A stretch of DNA of 64,000 nucleotides, from NCBI RefSeq assembly GCF_003970925.1, contig NZ_RWJF01000001.1, forward strand, positions 986,501-1,050,500. Direction: 5' to 3'. The notes beneath the pieces are model-generated. The model made no database searches. It saw nothing but the letters and a program-made list of their open reading frames with translations, and was not told where the DNA came from. Position 1 is the stretch's first letter, and every line of letters begins with the position of its first letter. Source of the DNA: Sphingomonas ginkgonis. Lineage in GTDB: Bacteria > Pseudomonadota > Alphaproteobacteria > Sphingomonadales > Sphingomonadaceae. A program made the translations under genes and the position numbers. Positions 18,784 to 27,846 of the stretch are shown here, piece by piece.

Positions 18784-20400
18784 TTGGCCACCCAGCAGAA
18801 CAGCATTTTCATCGGCGCCGAGTCGGGCGGCGGCAACCCGCAGGGGCTCGAGCTTCGGCGCGCCAATCGCCACGGGCTGATCGCCGGCGCGACCGGCACC
18901 GGCAAGACCGTCACCCTGCAGGGCATCGTCGAGGGTTTCTCCGGGGTCGGCGTCCCCTGCTTCGTCGCCGACGTGAAGGGCGATCTCTCCGGGCTGGCGA
19001 TGGCCGGCTCCGCCCAGTCCAAGACCCACGAGATCTTCGCCCAGCGCGCGCAGGACCTCGGGATCACCGACTGGCAGTACCACGATGTCCCGGTGCAGTT
19101 CTGGGACCTGTTCGGCGAACAGGGCCATCCCATCCGCACCACCGTCAGCGAGATGGGGCCGCTGCTGCTCGCCCGGCTGATGAACCTCAACGACGTCCAG
19201 GAGGGCGTGCTCAACATCGCCTTCAACGTCGCCGACAAGGAGGGGCTGCTGCTCCTCGATCTCGACGACCTCCAGTCGATGCTGGTCCACTGCGGTGAAG
19301 AAGCGGACCAGCTGACGATCCAGTACGGCAATGTCACCAAGCAGTCGGTCGGCTCGATCCAGCGCTCCCTCCTCCAGCTGAGGAGCCAGGGCGGCGACCA
19401 TTTCTTCGGCGAGCCGGCGCTCGAGCTGTCCGACTTCATCGCGCTCGACGACCAAGGCCGCGGGATCGTCAACGTCCTCGCCGCCGACAAGCTGATGGCC
19501 AGCCCGCGGCTCTACGCGACCTTCCTCCTCTGGCTCCTGTCCGAGCTGTTCGAGCAGCTTCCCGAGGTCGGCGACCCGGACAAGCCCAAGCTCTGCTTCT
19601 TCTTCGACGAGGCGCACCTCCTGTTCGACAACGCCCCGCCGGCGCTGCTCGAGAAGGTCGAGCAGGTTGTCCGCCTGATCCGCTCCAAGGGCGTCGGCGT
19701 CTACTTCATCACGCAGAACCCGATCGATATCCCCGACAAGGTGGCGGCGCAGCTCAACAACCGGGTGCAGCACAAGCTCAACGCCTTCACGCCCCGCGAC
19801 CAGCAGGCGGTGCAGGCGGCCGCGAACACCTTCCGCACCAATCCCGCGATCGACGTCGCCTCGGCCATCACCGAGCTCAAGATCGGCGAGGCGCTGGTTT
19901 CGCTGCTCCAGCCCGATGGCTCGCCGGAGCCGGTCCAGCGCGTCCTGATCAGGCCGCCCTCGACCCGGGTCGGCCCGCTCACCCCGCAGGAGCGGCAGGT
20001 GATCGTCACCACCGACGCCGTCGGCGCCAAGTACGACACGCTAATCGATCGCGAGAGCGCGGAGGAGCTGCTCAAGGCCAAGTCGGACGAGGCGGTCGCC
20101 GCGGCCCAGGCGGCGCAGGCGCAGGACGCGGCGGAGAAGACCGCGGCCGAACAGGCCAAGCGTGACGCGCAGGCCGCCAAGGAGCAGGCGCGCGCCCAGA
20201 TCCAGCAGCAGAAGCTCGACCTCCAGCGCCAGAAGATGGAGCAGCAGGAGGCGGTCCGCCAGGCGCGCGAGGCGGCCAAGCCCAGCATGGCCGACAAGGT
20301 GATCCAGTCGGCCGTCCGGGCCGCCTCGAGCTCGGTCGGCCGCCAGCTCGGCAACCAGCTGCTGCGCGGTCTTCTCGGCGGGCTGATGCGCGGGCGGTGA
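18784..20400 (+). CDS. HerA-like ATPase (DUF853 family)
   Basis: A 538-aa P-loop ATPase of the HerA/FtsK-like group annotated as helicase HerA-like C-terminal domain. Walker A is AGATGTGKTVTLQG, Walker B is LCFFFDEAHLLFDN, and VYFITQNPIDIPDKV holds a sensor-like Gln. Residues about 425-510 are an Ala/Gln/Lys/Glu-rich predicted coiled coil, and the end is Gly/Arg/Leu-rich (LGNQLLRGLLGGLMRGR). Its cellular role is not known; related proteins are annotated as DNA translocases, and membrane or DNA association is possible. The start is TTG at 18784 with ggag 7 bases ahead; the N-terminus MATQQNSIFIG fits the family. The small gene at 20397 overlaps its stop by GTGA. Confidence 0.9.
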   Translation: MATQQNSIFIGAESGGGNPQGLELRRANRHGLIAGATGTGKTVTLQGIVEGFSGVGVPCFVADVKGDLSGLAMAGSAQSKTHEIFAQRAQDLGITDWQYHDVPVQFWDLFGEQGHPIRTTVSEMGPLLLARLMNLNDVQEGVLNIAFNVADKEGLLLLDLDDLQSMLVHCGEEADQLTIQYGNVTKQSVGSIQRSLLQLRSQGGDHFFGEPALELSDFIALDDQGRGIVNVLAADKLMASPRLYATFLLWLLSELFEQLPEVGDPDKPKLCFFFDEAHLLFDNAPPALLEKVEQVVRLIRSKGVGVYFITQNPIDIPDKVAAQLNNRVQHKLNAFTPRDQQAVQAAANTFRTNPAIDVASAITELKIGEALVSLLQPDGSPEPVQRVLIRPPSTRVGPLTPQERQVIVTTDAVGAKYDTLIDRESAEELLKAKSDEAVAAAQAAQAQDAAEKTAAEQAKRDAQAAKEQARAQIQQQKLDLQRQKMEQQEAVRQAREAAKPSMADKVIQSAVRAASSSVGRQLGNQLLRGLLGGLMRGR

Positions 20401-20753
20401 TCCGCGCACTCGCCGCGCTGGCGCTCATGGCCGCGGTGCCGGGCGACCGGTCCGGTCTCGTCGGTCGCTACCGGCTTTCGCAGATGGAGATGGGCGGCGC
20501 GCTCGAGCTGCGCGGCGACGGCGAGTTCCGCTACGAGCTGGATTATGGCGCGGTGTCGGAGGCGGCGACGGGCCGCTGGCGCCCCGCGCCCGGCGGCGTC
20601 TTCCTGTTCAGCCGACCGATGCCGCGAGCATTGCTCGAGCAGATCGAGCGCAGCGACGCGGGCTTTCACGACCAGTGGCTGGCGCGCGACGGCCGTGACC
20701 TGCTGCTCGATCGCTGGGACGCGCGCATGCGGTTCCGCCCGTCCGACGATTGA
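20397..20753 (+). CDS. Small exported hypothetical protein coupled to the HerA-like ATPase
   Basis: 118 aa, unrecognised. The N-terminus MIRALAALALMAAVPG resembles a short signal peptide. The remainder (LVGRYRLSQMEMGGALELRGDGEFRYELDYGAVSE) looks like a small beta-rich fold with an LxGDGxFRYELDYGA pattern. Start GTG at 20397 overlaps the stop of the preceding gene (GTGA), which supports it as a real coupled gene. The stop is TGA at 20751-20753. Function unknown; periplasmic location is an inference. Confidence 0.65.
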   Translation: MIRALAALALMAAVPGDRSGLVGRYRLSQMEMGGALELRGDGEFRYELDYGAVSEAATGRWRPAPGGVFLFSRPMPRALLEQIERSDAGFHDQWLARDGRDLLLDRWDARMRFRPSDD

Positions 20754-20855
20754 GCGCGCTTGTTTCGCTTCAGAACGGTCGCTTCACGGGGCTTTCACTT
20801 TGCCAAGTGGGGCGTAAGGGGCCAATGAAGGCTCCGCGTTGAGGCTCGTTCCGGG

Positions 20856-22391
20856 TTGAAGACACTCCTTTCCAGCCAGTCGGTCCTGTTCCGCACCGCC
20901 GCGGACAGCTCGCCCGCGATGATGTGGGTGTCGGACGCCAGCGGCGAGATCCTGTTCGTCAACGAGCGGTTCGCCGGCTTCTACGGAGTCGAGCTCGCGG
21001 ACCTGCTCGGCGACGGCTGGCGACCCTTCCTGCACGAGGCCGACCGCGAGCTGTTCGTTGGCCTGTTCCGCGACGCGCTCGAGCGGCGGGTCGGGCTTCA
21101 CCAGCTCGTCCGGGTGGTGGCTCGCGGCGAGCCGCGCTGGCTCAGGGTCGATGCCAATCCGGTGTTCGCTGAGGACGGCGAGTTCAAGGGACTGGTCGGC
21201 GTCAACATCGACGTGACGGCGCAGGTCCTCGCCGAGCAGCAGCTGGAGGAGCGGGTGGCCGAGCGCACCCGCGAGCTGGAGCAGGCCAATGCAGCCCTCC
21301 GCCAGGCGCAGAAGATGGAAGCCATCGGCCAGCTCACCGGCGGCATCGCGCACGACTTCAACAATCTGCTGACTGTGATCCGCGGCTCAACCGACCTGCT
21401 GCGGCGGCCCGACCTCCCCGACGCCAAGCGGCAGCGCTATGTCGAGGCGATCGCCGAGACCGCCGACCGCGCTGCCAAGCTCACCGGCCAGCTGCTGGCC
21501 TTCGCCCGTCGGCAGACGCTCAAACCCGAGGTGTTCGATGCCGCCGAGCGGATTCACGGGGTGGCCGACATGCTCCGCTCGGTGCTCGGCTCGCGTATCC
21601 GGCTCGAGCTGGAGCTCGACTGCGGAACCTGCTTCGTCGAGGCGGACGTGGCCCAGTTCGAGGCCGCGCTGGTCAACCTCGCGGTCAACGCGCGCGACGC
21701 CATGGATGGGGAGGGCCGCATCGCCATCCGCCTCAGCGGCGGCGATGCCGGCGAGGAGCCGTCGCTCGTCGCGGTGAGCGTCGCGGACAGCGGTTGCGGA
21801 ATCCCGAGCGACGATCTCGAGCGGATCTTCGAACCCTTCTTCACCACCAAGGAAGTCGGCCGCGGAACCGGCCTCGGGCTGAGCCAGGTCTACGGCTTCG
21901 CCAAGCAGTCGGACGGCGAGATCAGCGTCACCTCGGCGGCGGGGGAGGGCGCCACCTTCACCCTCTCGCTGCCACGCGCGAGCAGCGACCGGATCGACGA
22001 GGAGCAGGGGGACGCGGAGCCGGCGCCCCGGGCGCACGGCTGCGTGCTGATTGTCGAGGACAATGACGATGTCCGCAGCTTCGCCACCCAGCTGCTCCAG
22101 GACGTCGGCTACGAGACCTGCGTCGCCAGCAACGCCGACGAGGCGCTCGGCATTCTCGAGGATGCCTCGACCCCGGTGCAGCTGGTCTTCAGCGACGTCG
22201 TGATGCCGGGCATGAACGGAGTCGAGCTGGGCCGCGAGGTGCGGCGCCGCTGGCCGGAACTCCGGGTCGTGCTCACCAGCGGCTATTCGAACACGCTGGT
22301 GGAGGAGGGGCGGGTCGATTTCCCGCTCGTCCTCAAGCCTTATTCGGCCGACCAGCTGCTGCAGTCGCTGGAGCAGGCGAGCGGGCGCTGA
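20856..22391 (+). CDS. Soluble hybrid sensor histidine kinase (PAS-HisKA-HATPase-REC)
   Basis: A 511-aa protein with no membrane span. Residues about 12-122 form a PAS domain ([21 protein letters not shown]), 128-152 a coiled coil, and HisKA follows with the phosphoacceptor His166 in [11 protein letters not shown]. The HATPase part has VNARDAM (N box), [11 protein letters not shown] (G1) and [13 protein letters not shown] (G2). A C-terminal receiver domain begins [12 protein letters not shown] with its phospho-Asp in [11 protein letters not shown] and Lys in LVLKPY. Start TTG at 20856 is the only usable start: an in-frame TGA lies at 20826. No cognate DNA-binding regulator is adjacent. The stimulus is unknown; PAS kinases of this HDFNN class are cytoplasmic sensors. 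Confidence 0.92.
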   Translation: MKTLLSSQSVLFRTAADSSPAMMWVSDASGEILFVNERFAGFYGVELADLLGDGWRPFLHEADRELFVGLFRDALERRVGLHQLVRVVARGEPRWLRVDANPVFAEDGEFKGLVGVNIDVTAQVLAEQQLEERVAERTRELEQANAALRQAQKMEAIGQLTGGIAHDFNNLLTVIRGSTDLLRRPDLPDAKRQRYVEAIAETADRAAKLTGQLLAFARRQTLKPEVFDAAERIHGVADMLRSVLGSRIRLELELDCGTCFVEADVAQFEAALVNLAVNARDAMDGEGRIAIRLSGGDAGEEPSLVAVSVADSGCGIPSDDLERIFEPFFTTKEVGRGTGLGLSQVYGFAKQSDGEISVTSAAGEGATFTLSLPRASSDRIDEEQGDAEPAPRAHGCVLIVEDNDDVRSFATQLLQDVGYETCVASNADEALGILEDASTPVQLVFSDVVMPGMNGVELGREVRRRWPELRVVLTSGYSNTLVEEGRVDFPLVLKPYSADQLLQSLEQASGR

Positions 22392-22503
22392 CCCCTGTCG
22401 CGGCGTCCGCTTTGCTGTAAGGACGAGGTTCATGCCGGCTGCGCAACAGCGGCCGCGACTGCACCGCTACGGCGACGAACGATGACCGGGAAGGACCGAC
22501 CTC

Positions 22504-24543
22504 ATGGCTACCGCAACCGCTGACCGGGCCACGGACGCGTCGCCCATCAAGGAGCTGACGCTCCGCGGAATCCTGCTCGGCGCCGTCCTCACCCTCTTGT
22601 TCACCGCCGCCAACGTCTATCTCGGCCTCAAGCTCGGGATCACCTTCGCCACCTCGATCCCGGCCGCGGTCATCTCGATGGCGGTGCTCAAGATCTTCGC
22701 GGATTCGACGATCCAGGAGAACAACATCGTCCAGACGATCGCCTCGGCGGCGGGCACGCTGTCGGCGATCATCTTCGTCCTGCCCGGCCTCATCATGATC
22801 GGCTGGTGGACCCACTTCCCTTACTTTCTCAGCGTCGCGGTGATCGGGCTCGGCGGCGTTCTCGGGGTCATGTATTCGGTGCCGCTCCGCCGGGCGCTGG
22901 TGACCGGCAGCGACCTGCCCTACCCGGAAGGGGTCGCCGCGGCCGAGGTGCTCAAGGTCGGCGCGGGCGTCGGCGGGGCGGAGGAGAACCGGCGCGGCCT
23001 GCTCGCCATCATCTGGGCGTCGCTGGTCTCGGCGGGCTTCTTCATTCTCGCCAAGACCAAGCTCCTGACCGACACGGCTGCCAGGACGTTCCGCGTCGGC
23101 GCCGGCGCCAGCGGCGTAGCCACCAGCCTGTCGATGGCGCTGATCGGCGTCGGCCACCTCGTCGGGATGGCGGTCGGCATCGCGATGCTCGTCGGCATCC
23201 TGATCAGCTGGGTCGGGCTGATCCCCTGGCTGACCGCCCAGGCGGGCGTTCCCGCGGGCACCGATGTCGAGGCGCTGGTCGGCACCGTCTTCCGCACCAA
23301 GGTCCGCTACATCGGCGCGGGCACCATGCTGGTCGCCGCGCTCTGGACCCTGCTCAAGGTGATCGGCCCGGTGATCGGCGGCATCCGCCAGGCGCTTGCC
23401 GCCAACCGCGCGCGCAGCGAGGGCGAGCAGCTCGAGCTCACCGAGCGCGATCTGCCGATCACGATCGTCGGCGGCGCGATCCTCCTCTCGATGGTGCCGA
23501 TCGGGCTGCTGCTGGCCAATTTCGCGGCCGCTGGCCCGCTCGCCGCGCATGCGACGACGCTGGTGCTGGTGTCGATTGCCTATGTGCTGATCGCCGGCCT
23601 GATCATCGCTTCCATCACCGGCTACATGGCCGGACTGATCGGCGCCTCGAACAGCCCGGTCAGCGGGGTCGGGATCCTGACCGCGCTGGGCATTTCGCTG
23701 ATCCTCCTCGCGCTGTTCCGCGGCGCGCCGCCCGAGGCCACCAACAGCCTCGTCGCGTTCGGCCTGCTGGTCACCGGCGTGATCTTCGGCGTCGCGACGA
23801 TCGCCAACGACAATCTCCAGGACCTGAAGACCGGGCAGCTGGTCGGCGCCACCCCGTGGCGGCAGCAGGTCGCGCTGGTGATCGGGGTGGTGTTCGGCGC
23901 GCTCGTCATCCCGCCGATTCTGGACCTCCTCAACAGCGCCTTCGGCTTCCAGGGCGCGCCCGGCGCCGGGCCCAACGCGCTCGCCGCTCCGCAGGCCTTG
24001 CTGATCAGCGGAATCACCAAGGGCGTGCTCGGCGGTACGCTGGACTGGAAGATGATCGAGATCGGGCTCGGCATCGGGGTCGTGGTGGTGATCGCCGACG
24101 AACTGCTGAAGCGCGGCTCGGCCGGCCGCTTCGCGCTCCCGCCGCTCGCGGTCGGCATGGGCATGTACCTGCCGATGGAGGTCGACCTCCTGATCCCGGT
24201 CGGCGCGTTCCTCGGCTGGTCCTACGACCGCTGGGCGCGGACCACCGCCAACCCCGCCTTCGCCGAGCGGCTGGGGACGCTGATGGCGACCGGCCTGATC
24301 GTCGGCGAGAGCCTGATGGGGGTCGTCTATGCCGGGCTGGTCGCGGCGGCCGAGAAGGCGGGCTCGAAGAACAGCGCCGACGTGCTCGCGCTGATCGATT
24401 CGAACCCCTTCGCCATGCCGATCGCGATCGTCGTCTTCGCGGCCGCCATCGCCGCGCTCTATGGGCTGACCCGCCGCTCGGCCGCGTCGGCGCCGGCGAT
24501 CGATCCATCCTCCGCCGCGCCGCCGCTCGAGTCCTACCGGTGA
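22504..24543 (+). CDS. OPT-family oligopeptide transporter
   Basis: A 679-aa polytopic protein with about 14-16 hydrophobic helices, of the oligopeptide transporter family. Recognisable segments are [28 protein letters not shown] at the N-terminus, [31 protein letters not shown] and [17 protein letters not shown]. Bacterial members are proposed to import peptides or metal chelates, but substrates are seldom proven. ATG at 22504 follows a gaaggac site. Its stop overlaps the GTG start of queF as GTGA. Confidence 0.93.
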   Translation: MATATADRATDASPIKELTLRGILLGAVLTLLFTAANVYLGLKLGITFATSIPAAVISMAVLKIFADSTIQENNIVQTIASAAGTLSAIIFVLPGLIMIGWWTHFPYFLSVAVIGLGGVLGVMYSVPLRRALVTGSDLPYPEGVAAAEVLKVGAGVGGAEENRRGLLAIIWASLVSAGFFILAKTKLLTDTAARTFRVGAGASGVATSLSMALIGVGHLVGMAVGIAMLVGILISWVGLIPWLTAQAGVPAGTDVEALVGTVFRTKVRYIGAGTMLVAALWTLLKVIGPVIGGIRQALAANRARSEGEQLELTERDLPITIVGGAILLSMVPIGLLLANFAAAGPLAAHATTLVLVSIAYVLIAGLIIASITGYMAGLIGASNSPVSGVGILTALGISLILLALFRGAPPEATNSLVAFGLLVTGVIFGVATIANDNLQDLKTGQLVGATPWRQQVALVIGVVFGALVIPPILDLLNSAFGFQGAPGAGPNALAAPQALLISGITKGVLGGTLDWKMIEIGLGIGVVVVIADELLKRGSAGRFALPPLAVGMGMYLPMEVDLLIPVGAFLGWSYDRWARTTANPAFAERLGTLMATGLIVGESLMGVVYAGLVAAAEKAGSKNSADVLALIDSNPFAMPIAIVVFAAAIAALYGLTRRSAASAPAIDPSSAAPPLESYR

Positions 24544-24989
24544 GCGAGCCGCAGTTCCTCGGCAAGGCGACGCCGCTGCCCTCCTCGCCGGAGGAGGCCC
24601 GGCTCGACTATGTGCCTAACCCGCGTGCCGGGAGCCTCTACCTCGTCCGCTTTGCCGCGCCCGAGTTCACCTCGCTCTGCCCGGTGACCGGCCAGCCCGA
24701 CTTCGCGCACCTCGTCATCGACTATGCGCCGGGCGAGACGATCGTTGAATCCAAGAGCCTCAAGCTGTTCCTCGGCTCGTTCCGCAACCATTGCGGCTTC
24801 CACGAGGACGTGACGGTCGGCATCGGCCAACGCCTGTTTGACGAGATGCGGCCGCGCTGGCTTCGAATCGGCGGATACTGGTATCCTCGCGGCGGCATCC
24901 CGATCGACGTCTTCTGGCAATCGGACGCGCCGCCTCAGGGCCTGTGGGTTCCCGACCAGGGCGTCGCCTCCTATCGCGGAAGGGGTTGA
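24540..24989 (+). CDS. queF: NADPH-dependent 7-cyano-7-deazaguanine reductase
   Basis: A 149-aa unimodular QueF, which reduces preQ0 to preQ1 in the queuosine pathway. The catalytic Cys is in [13 protein letters not shown], with the Asp of the same motif, and the substrate-binding QueF motif is [15 protein letters not shown], followed by HEDVTVG. Start GTG at 24540 overlaps the OPT stop by GTGA. The later pathway enzymes tgt and queA are also in the window (31.8 and 36.4 kb) but queC, queD and queE are not. Confidence 0.96.
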   Translation: MSEPQFLGKATPLPSSPEEARLDYVPNPRAGSLYLVRFAAPEFTSLCPVTGQPDFAHLVIDYAPGETIVESKSLKLFLGSFRNHCGFHEDVTVGIGQRLFDEMRPRWLRIGGYWYPRGGIPIDVFWQSDAPPQGLWVPDQGVASYRGRG

Positions 24990-25008
24990 TTCGACGAGGA
25001 GAGAGAGC

Positions 25009-25845
25009 GTGGACGATCTGGTCTCGACCGCATGGCTGGCCTCCGAGCTGGGCGCCCCCGACCTCACCATCCTCGACGCGACCTACTTCCTGCCCGACGC
25101 CGGCCGCAGCGCCCGCGATGAATATGATCGCCGGCACATCCCGGGCGCGCGCTTCTTCGACATCGAGGCGATCGTCGACCACGACCAGATCTACCCGCAC
25201 ATGCTGCCCGACGCCCCCTGTTTCGGCCAGGCCATGCGCGACCTCGGGGTCGGCCAGGACGATCGCATCATCGTCTACGACAACAGCCCGCTGAGGACGG
25301 CGGTGCGCGCCTGGTTCATGCTCCGCCACTTCGGCGCGCCGCATGTCGCCCTGCTCGACGGCGGCCTCGCCAAGTGGGTCGCGGAAGGCCGCCCGACCGA
25401 CGGCGGCGAACCGGCTGGCCGTGAGGCGCTGTTCGACGCCGAGGCGCGCCAGGGCGACACCGTGACCAAGGAGGAAGTCGCGCACGGCCTCGGGCTTCCC
25501 CTGGTCGACGCTCGGAGCCAGCCCCGCTTCGAGGGCAGCGAGAAGGATCCGCGGCCGGGCGTCGCGGCGGGGCATATCCCCGGCGCCCGTAACCTTCCCT
25601 ACGCCGCCTGCTACCGGCCGGACGGGACCTTCAAGCGCGATTCCGAGCTGGAGGAGGTGTTCGCCGCCGCGGGCGTCGACCCGCGCCAGCCGTTCATCGC
25701 CAGCTGCGGTTCGGGCGTCACCGCCAACAGCCTCGTCTTCGCCGCGCACCTGCTCGGCAATGACCGGGTCCGACTCTACGACGGCAGCTGGAGCGAGTGG
25801 GGCGCGGACCCGCGTTCGGAGAAGGAGCTCGGGCCTGCCCGCTGA
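25009..25845 (+). CDS. sseA: 3-mercaptopyruvate sulfurtransferase (tandem rhodanese)
   Basis: A 278-aa enzyme with two rhodanese domains. The N-terminal one is inactive (ILDATYFLPDAGRSARDEYDRRHIPGARFFDIE); the C-terminal one carries the active Cys in ASCGSGVTANSL, the loop sequence CGSGVTA typical of mercaptopyruvate sulfurtransferase rather than thiosulfate sulfurtransferase. It transfers sulfur from 3-mercaptopyruvate to thiols or cyanide in the cytoplasm. Start GTG at 25009 is chosen because of the strong site gaggagagagagc just ahead. It follows queF by 19 bases and ends beside the oppositely oriented DUF4112 gene. Confidence 0.93.
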   Translation: MDDLVSTAWLASELGAPDLTILDATYFLPDAGRSARDEYDRRHIPGARFFDIEAIVDHDQIYPHMLPDAPCFGQAMRDLGVGQDDRIIVYDNSPLRTAVRAWFMLRHFGAPHVALLDGGLAKWVAEGRPTDGGEPAGREALFDAEARQGDTVTKEEVAHGLGLPLVDARSQPRFEGSEKDPRPGVAAGHIPGARNLPYAACYRPDGTFKRDSELEEVFAAAGVDPRQPFIASCGSGVTANSLVFAAHLLGNDRVRLYDGSWSEWGADPRSEKELGPAR

Positions 25846-25854
25846 CCCGGCGGG

Positions 25855-26274
25855 CTAGTCGATCCGCCGGCCCTCGACGATCGCCGTCGCCGGATGGTGC
25901 TTGTCGAGATGGCGCTTGATCATCTTGAGGTTGCGGCTGTTCGAGCGGAAGAAGAAGTCCGGCACCGCGCCGACCCAGGGGATCAGCCCCAGCAGGAAGT
26001 CGGTCCCGACGTTGCCCATCATCCGGCTCATCTGCCACTTGGACATGCCGAGATTGCGCGCTTCCCACACCATCCAGGTGCCGAGCGCCGCCGCGACTGT
26101 GTCGCCGACCACGGGGACGAGGTCGAGGATCACGTCCAGCCCGACCTTGTGGTTGGTGCCCGGCACCGTGAACAGGCCCTCGAGCAGATGCTCCATCGCC
26201 TCGACGCGCTGGCGCACCGACGCCGCGTCGCGTCCCAGCGGCAGCTGTGCCTTCATCCTGTCCGTCGTCGCCAT
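25855..26274 (-). CDS. DUF4112 membrane-associated protein
   Basis: A 139-aa protein of the DUF4112 family, of unknown function. Typical features are GTNHKVGLDVILDLVPVVGDTVAAALGTWMVWEARNLG and LLGLIPWVGAVPDFFFRSNSRNL, two hydrophobic segments around Pro/Val turns. The start ATG at 26274 overlaps the TGA of the peptide-binding lipoprotein gene by one base (TGATG); a GTG one codon upstream is an alternative. The two genes are probably coupled. Confidence 0.85.
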   Translation of the reverse strand: MATTDRMKAQLPLGRDAASVRQRVEAMEHLLEGLFTVPGTNHKVGLDVILDLVPVVGDTVAAALGTWMVWEARNLGMSKWQMSRMMGNVGTDFLLGLIPWVGAVPDFFFRSNSRNLKMIKRHLDKHHPATAIVEGRRID

Positions 26275-27734
26275 CACTCGTTCCCGTTACGGTTCGTCAT
26301 CCCGCTCAACGGATGACGCGCGAAGCGGTTCTCCTGGAAGCCGGGAAGGTCGCGCGAGACCAGGCTCCAGCGCACCGGCGCGGCGATCGGCAGGAACAAA
26401 GTCTGCGCCTCCATCAACGCCGCGGCCTGCCCGAACAGCGCGCCGCGCTGCGCCGCCACCGGCGTGTCGCGCGCCGCGTCCAGCAGCGTGTCGGCCAGCG
26501 GGTTGCAGACGGCGGTGAACTCGCAGCGGAAGGTGCGCAGGAACCAGGCCGGGGAGGTCGATGGCGCGACCCGGTCGACCAGCCGCAGGTCGGGCGTCGC
26601 ATCGGGACCAGCGGCGAGCACCCGGATGCCGAGCGGCCGCCAGCTCGCCCGCAGCGCGTCGATGACGATCCTTCCACCTGGGGAGACGGGGATGTCGAGC
26701 AGCAGCACGGGGCGCGGCTTGCCCTTGCCGAACAGCTGGTCGGCCACGTTCAGCAGCTCGGCGCGGCGGCGCGCCGGATCCTCGGCGAGCCACGGCGGGA
26801 CGGGGGGATCGCCAAGCCCGTCGAGCCCGAACTGGAGGATGGTCGCGCGCCCGGCGAGGTCGGGAACGTCGAGCGCGGCGACCAGAGCTGTCCGGTCGAT
26901 CGCGCGGTTGAGCAGGTCGCGCAGGCGCGGATCGGCGATTGGGCCGTCGCGCCGCGCCGGGACCAGTCCGAACAGCCCCGCGGCGGGATCGTAGCGCAGC
27001 GTGTTGCGGGGCAGTCGCGCCGCCTGTGCCAGCGGCAGGTCGGCGAAGGTGCCGCCGAGCACCAAATCGTTGGTGCCGCTGGCGAAGCGCGCGATCGCCA
27101 AGGACGCCGGCTGGGCAGCGAGCACCGCCCGCTCGCGCTGCGCCGGCTCGCCGTCCGGGCCGGGCGTCTCGCGGCCGAGCTCGACCCGCCCGTCGTTGCT
27201 CCGCCCGCGGATCCGGAAGGGGCCGGTCCCGCCCTGGTCGCGCAACAGCGCGAACTCCGGCTGGGCGAGCAGCTGCAGCAGATTGGGGCGCGGCCCGCGC
27301 AGCTCGATGTCGACGACCCGGTCGGTCATCGCCTGGATCTCGTCGATCGCGCCGGCGGTGTCCTTGAGCGGGTTGCGGCTGGCGGCGCGGAGCTGCCGCT
27401 TGAGCAGCCGGACCACGTCCTCGGCGCTGACCTTGCGCCCGTCCGGCCAGCTCGTCTGGGCGATCCGGAAAATGTAGCTGAGCCCGTCGGAGGAGACGTT
27501 CCAGCGTTCGGCCAGGCCCGGGACGATGTTGCCCGCTGGGTCGAACTGCACCAGCCCCTGCGCGGTGGCGCCGAGCAGAACCGCGTCGGCCGTAGTCAGT
27601 TGCCCGCGATCCGGCTCGACCAGCTGCGGCGGGCCGCCGATCAGCGCCACGTCCAGCCGGTCGTCGGCCTTCTGCCGGCAGCCACCGACCAGCAGCAGCG
27701 CTCCCAGCAGTCCCGCGATCCCCAAGCGCCTCAT
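26274..27734 (-). CDS. Peptide-binding lipoprotein (ABC substrate-binding, SBP_bac_5)
   Basis: A 486-aa extracytoplasmic binding protein of the dipeptide/oligopeptide family 5. A lipobox LVGGC (Cys19) closes the signal peptide, and LVQFDPAGNIVPGLAERWNVSSDGLSYIFRI is the family motif near the N-terminus. No ABC permease or ATPase genes lie nearby, so it is an orphan, and its partner transporter cannot be named. It is coupled to the DUF4112 gene and divergent from the PBP1A gene, with 112 bases between the two starts. The middle of the protein is somewhat shortened relative to typical 530-aa members. Confidence 0.88.
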   Translation of the reverse strand: MRRLGIAGLLGALLLVGGCRQKADDRLDVALIGGPPQLVEPDRGQLTTADAVLLGATAQGLVQFDPAGNIVPGLAERWNVSSDGLSYIFRIAQTSWPDGRKVSAEDVVRLLKRQLRAASRNPLKDTAGAIDEIQAMTDRVVDIELRGPRPNLLQLLAQPEFALLRDQGGTGPFRIRGRSNDGRVELGRETPGPDGEPAQRERAVLAAQPASLAIARFASGTNDLVLGGTFADLPLAQAARLPRNTLRYDPAAGLFGLVPARRDGPIADPRLRDLLNRAIDRTALVAALDVPDLAGRATILQFGLDGLGDPPVPPWLAEDPARRRAELLNVADQLFGKGKPRPVLLLDIPVSPGGRIVIDALRASWRPLGIRVLAAGPDATPDLRLVDRVAPSTSPAWFLRTFRCEFTAVCNPLADTLLDAARDTPVAAQRGALFGQAAALMEAQTLFLPIAAPVRWSLVSRDLPGFQENRFARHPLSGMTNRNGNE

Positions 27735-27846
27735 CGCAGCAGGGCTTAGCCCCGTCGCAAGGTCCCGCCAAGTTGTGGCGCCCCCGTTCAGGCTGTGTTA
27801 GTGGAGCAAGTCACTTAGAGCCGTGGGCGGCGTGTAAAGGATAGGG

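Noticed and set aside
22806..24989. A 727-residue frame starting inside the OPT gene and ending with QueF
   Set aside because: Only the last 149 residues match QueF. The front part is an out-of-frame reading of the OPT gene.
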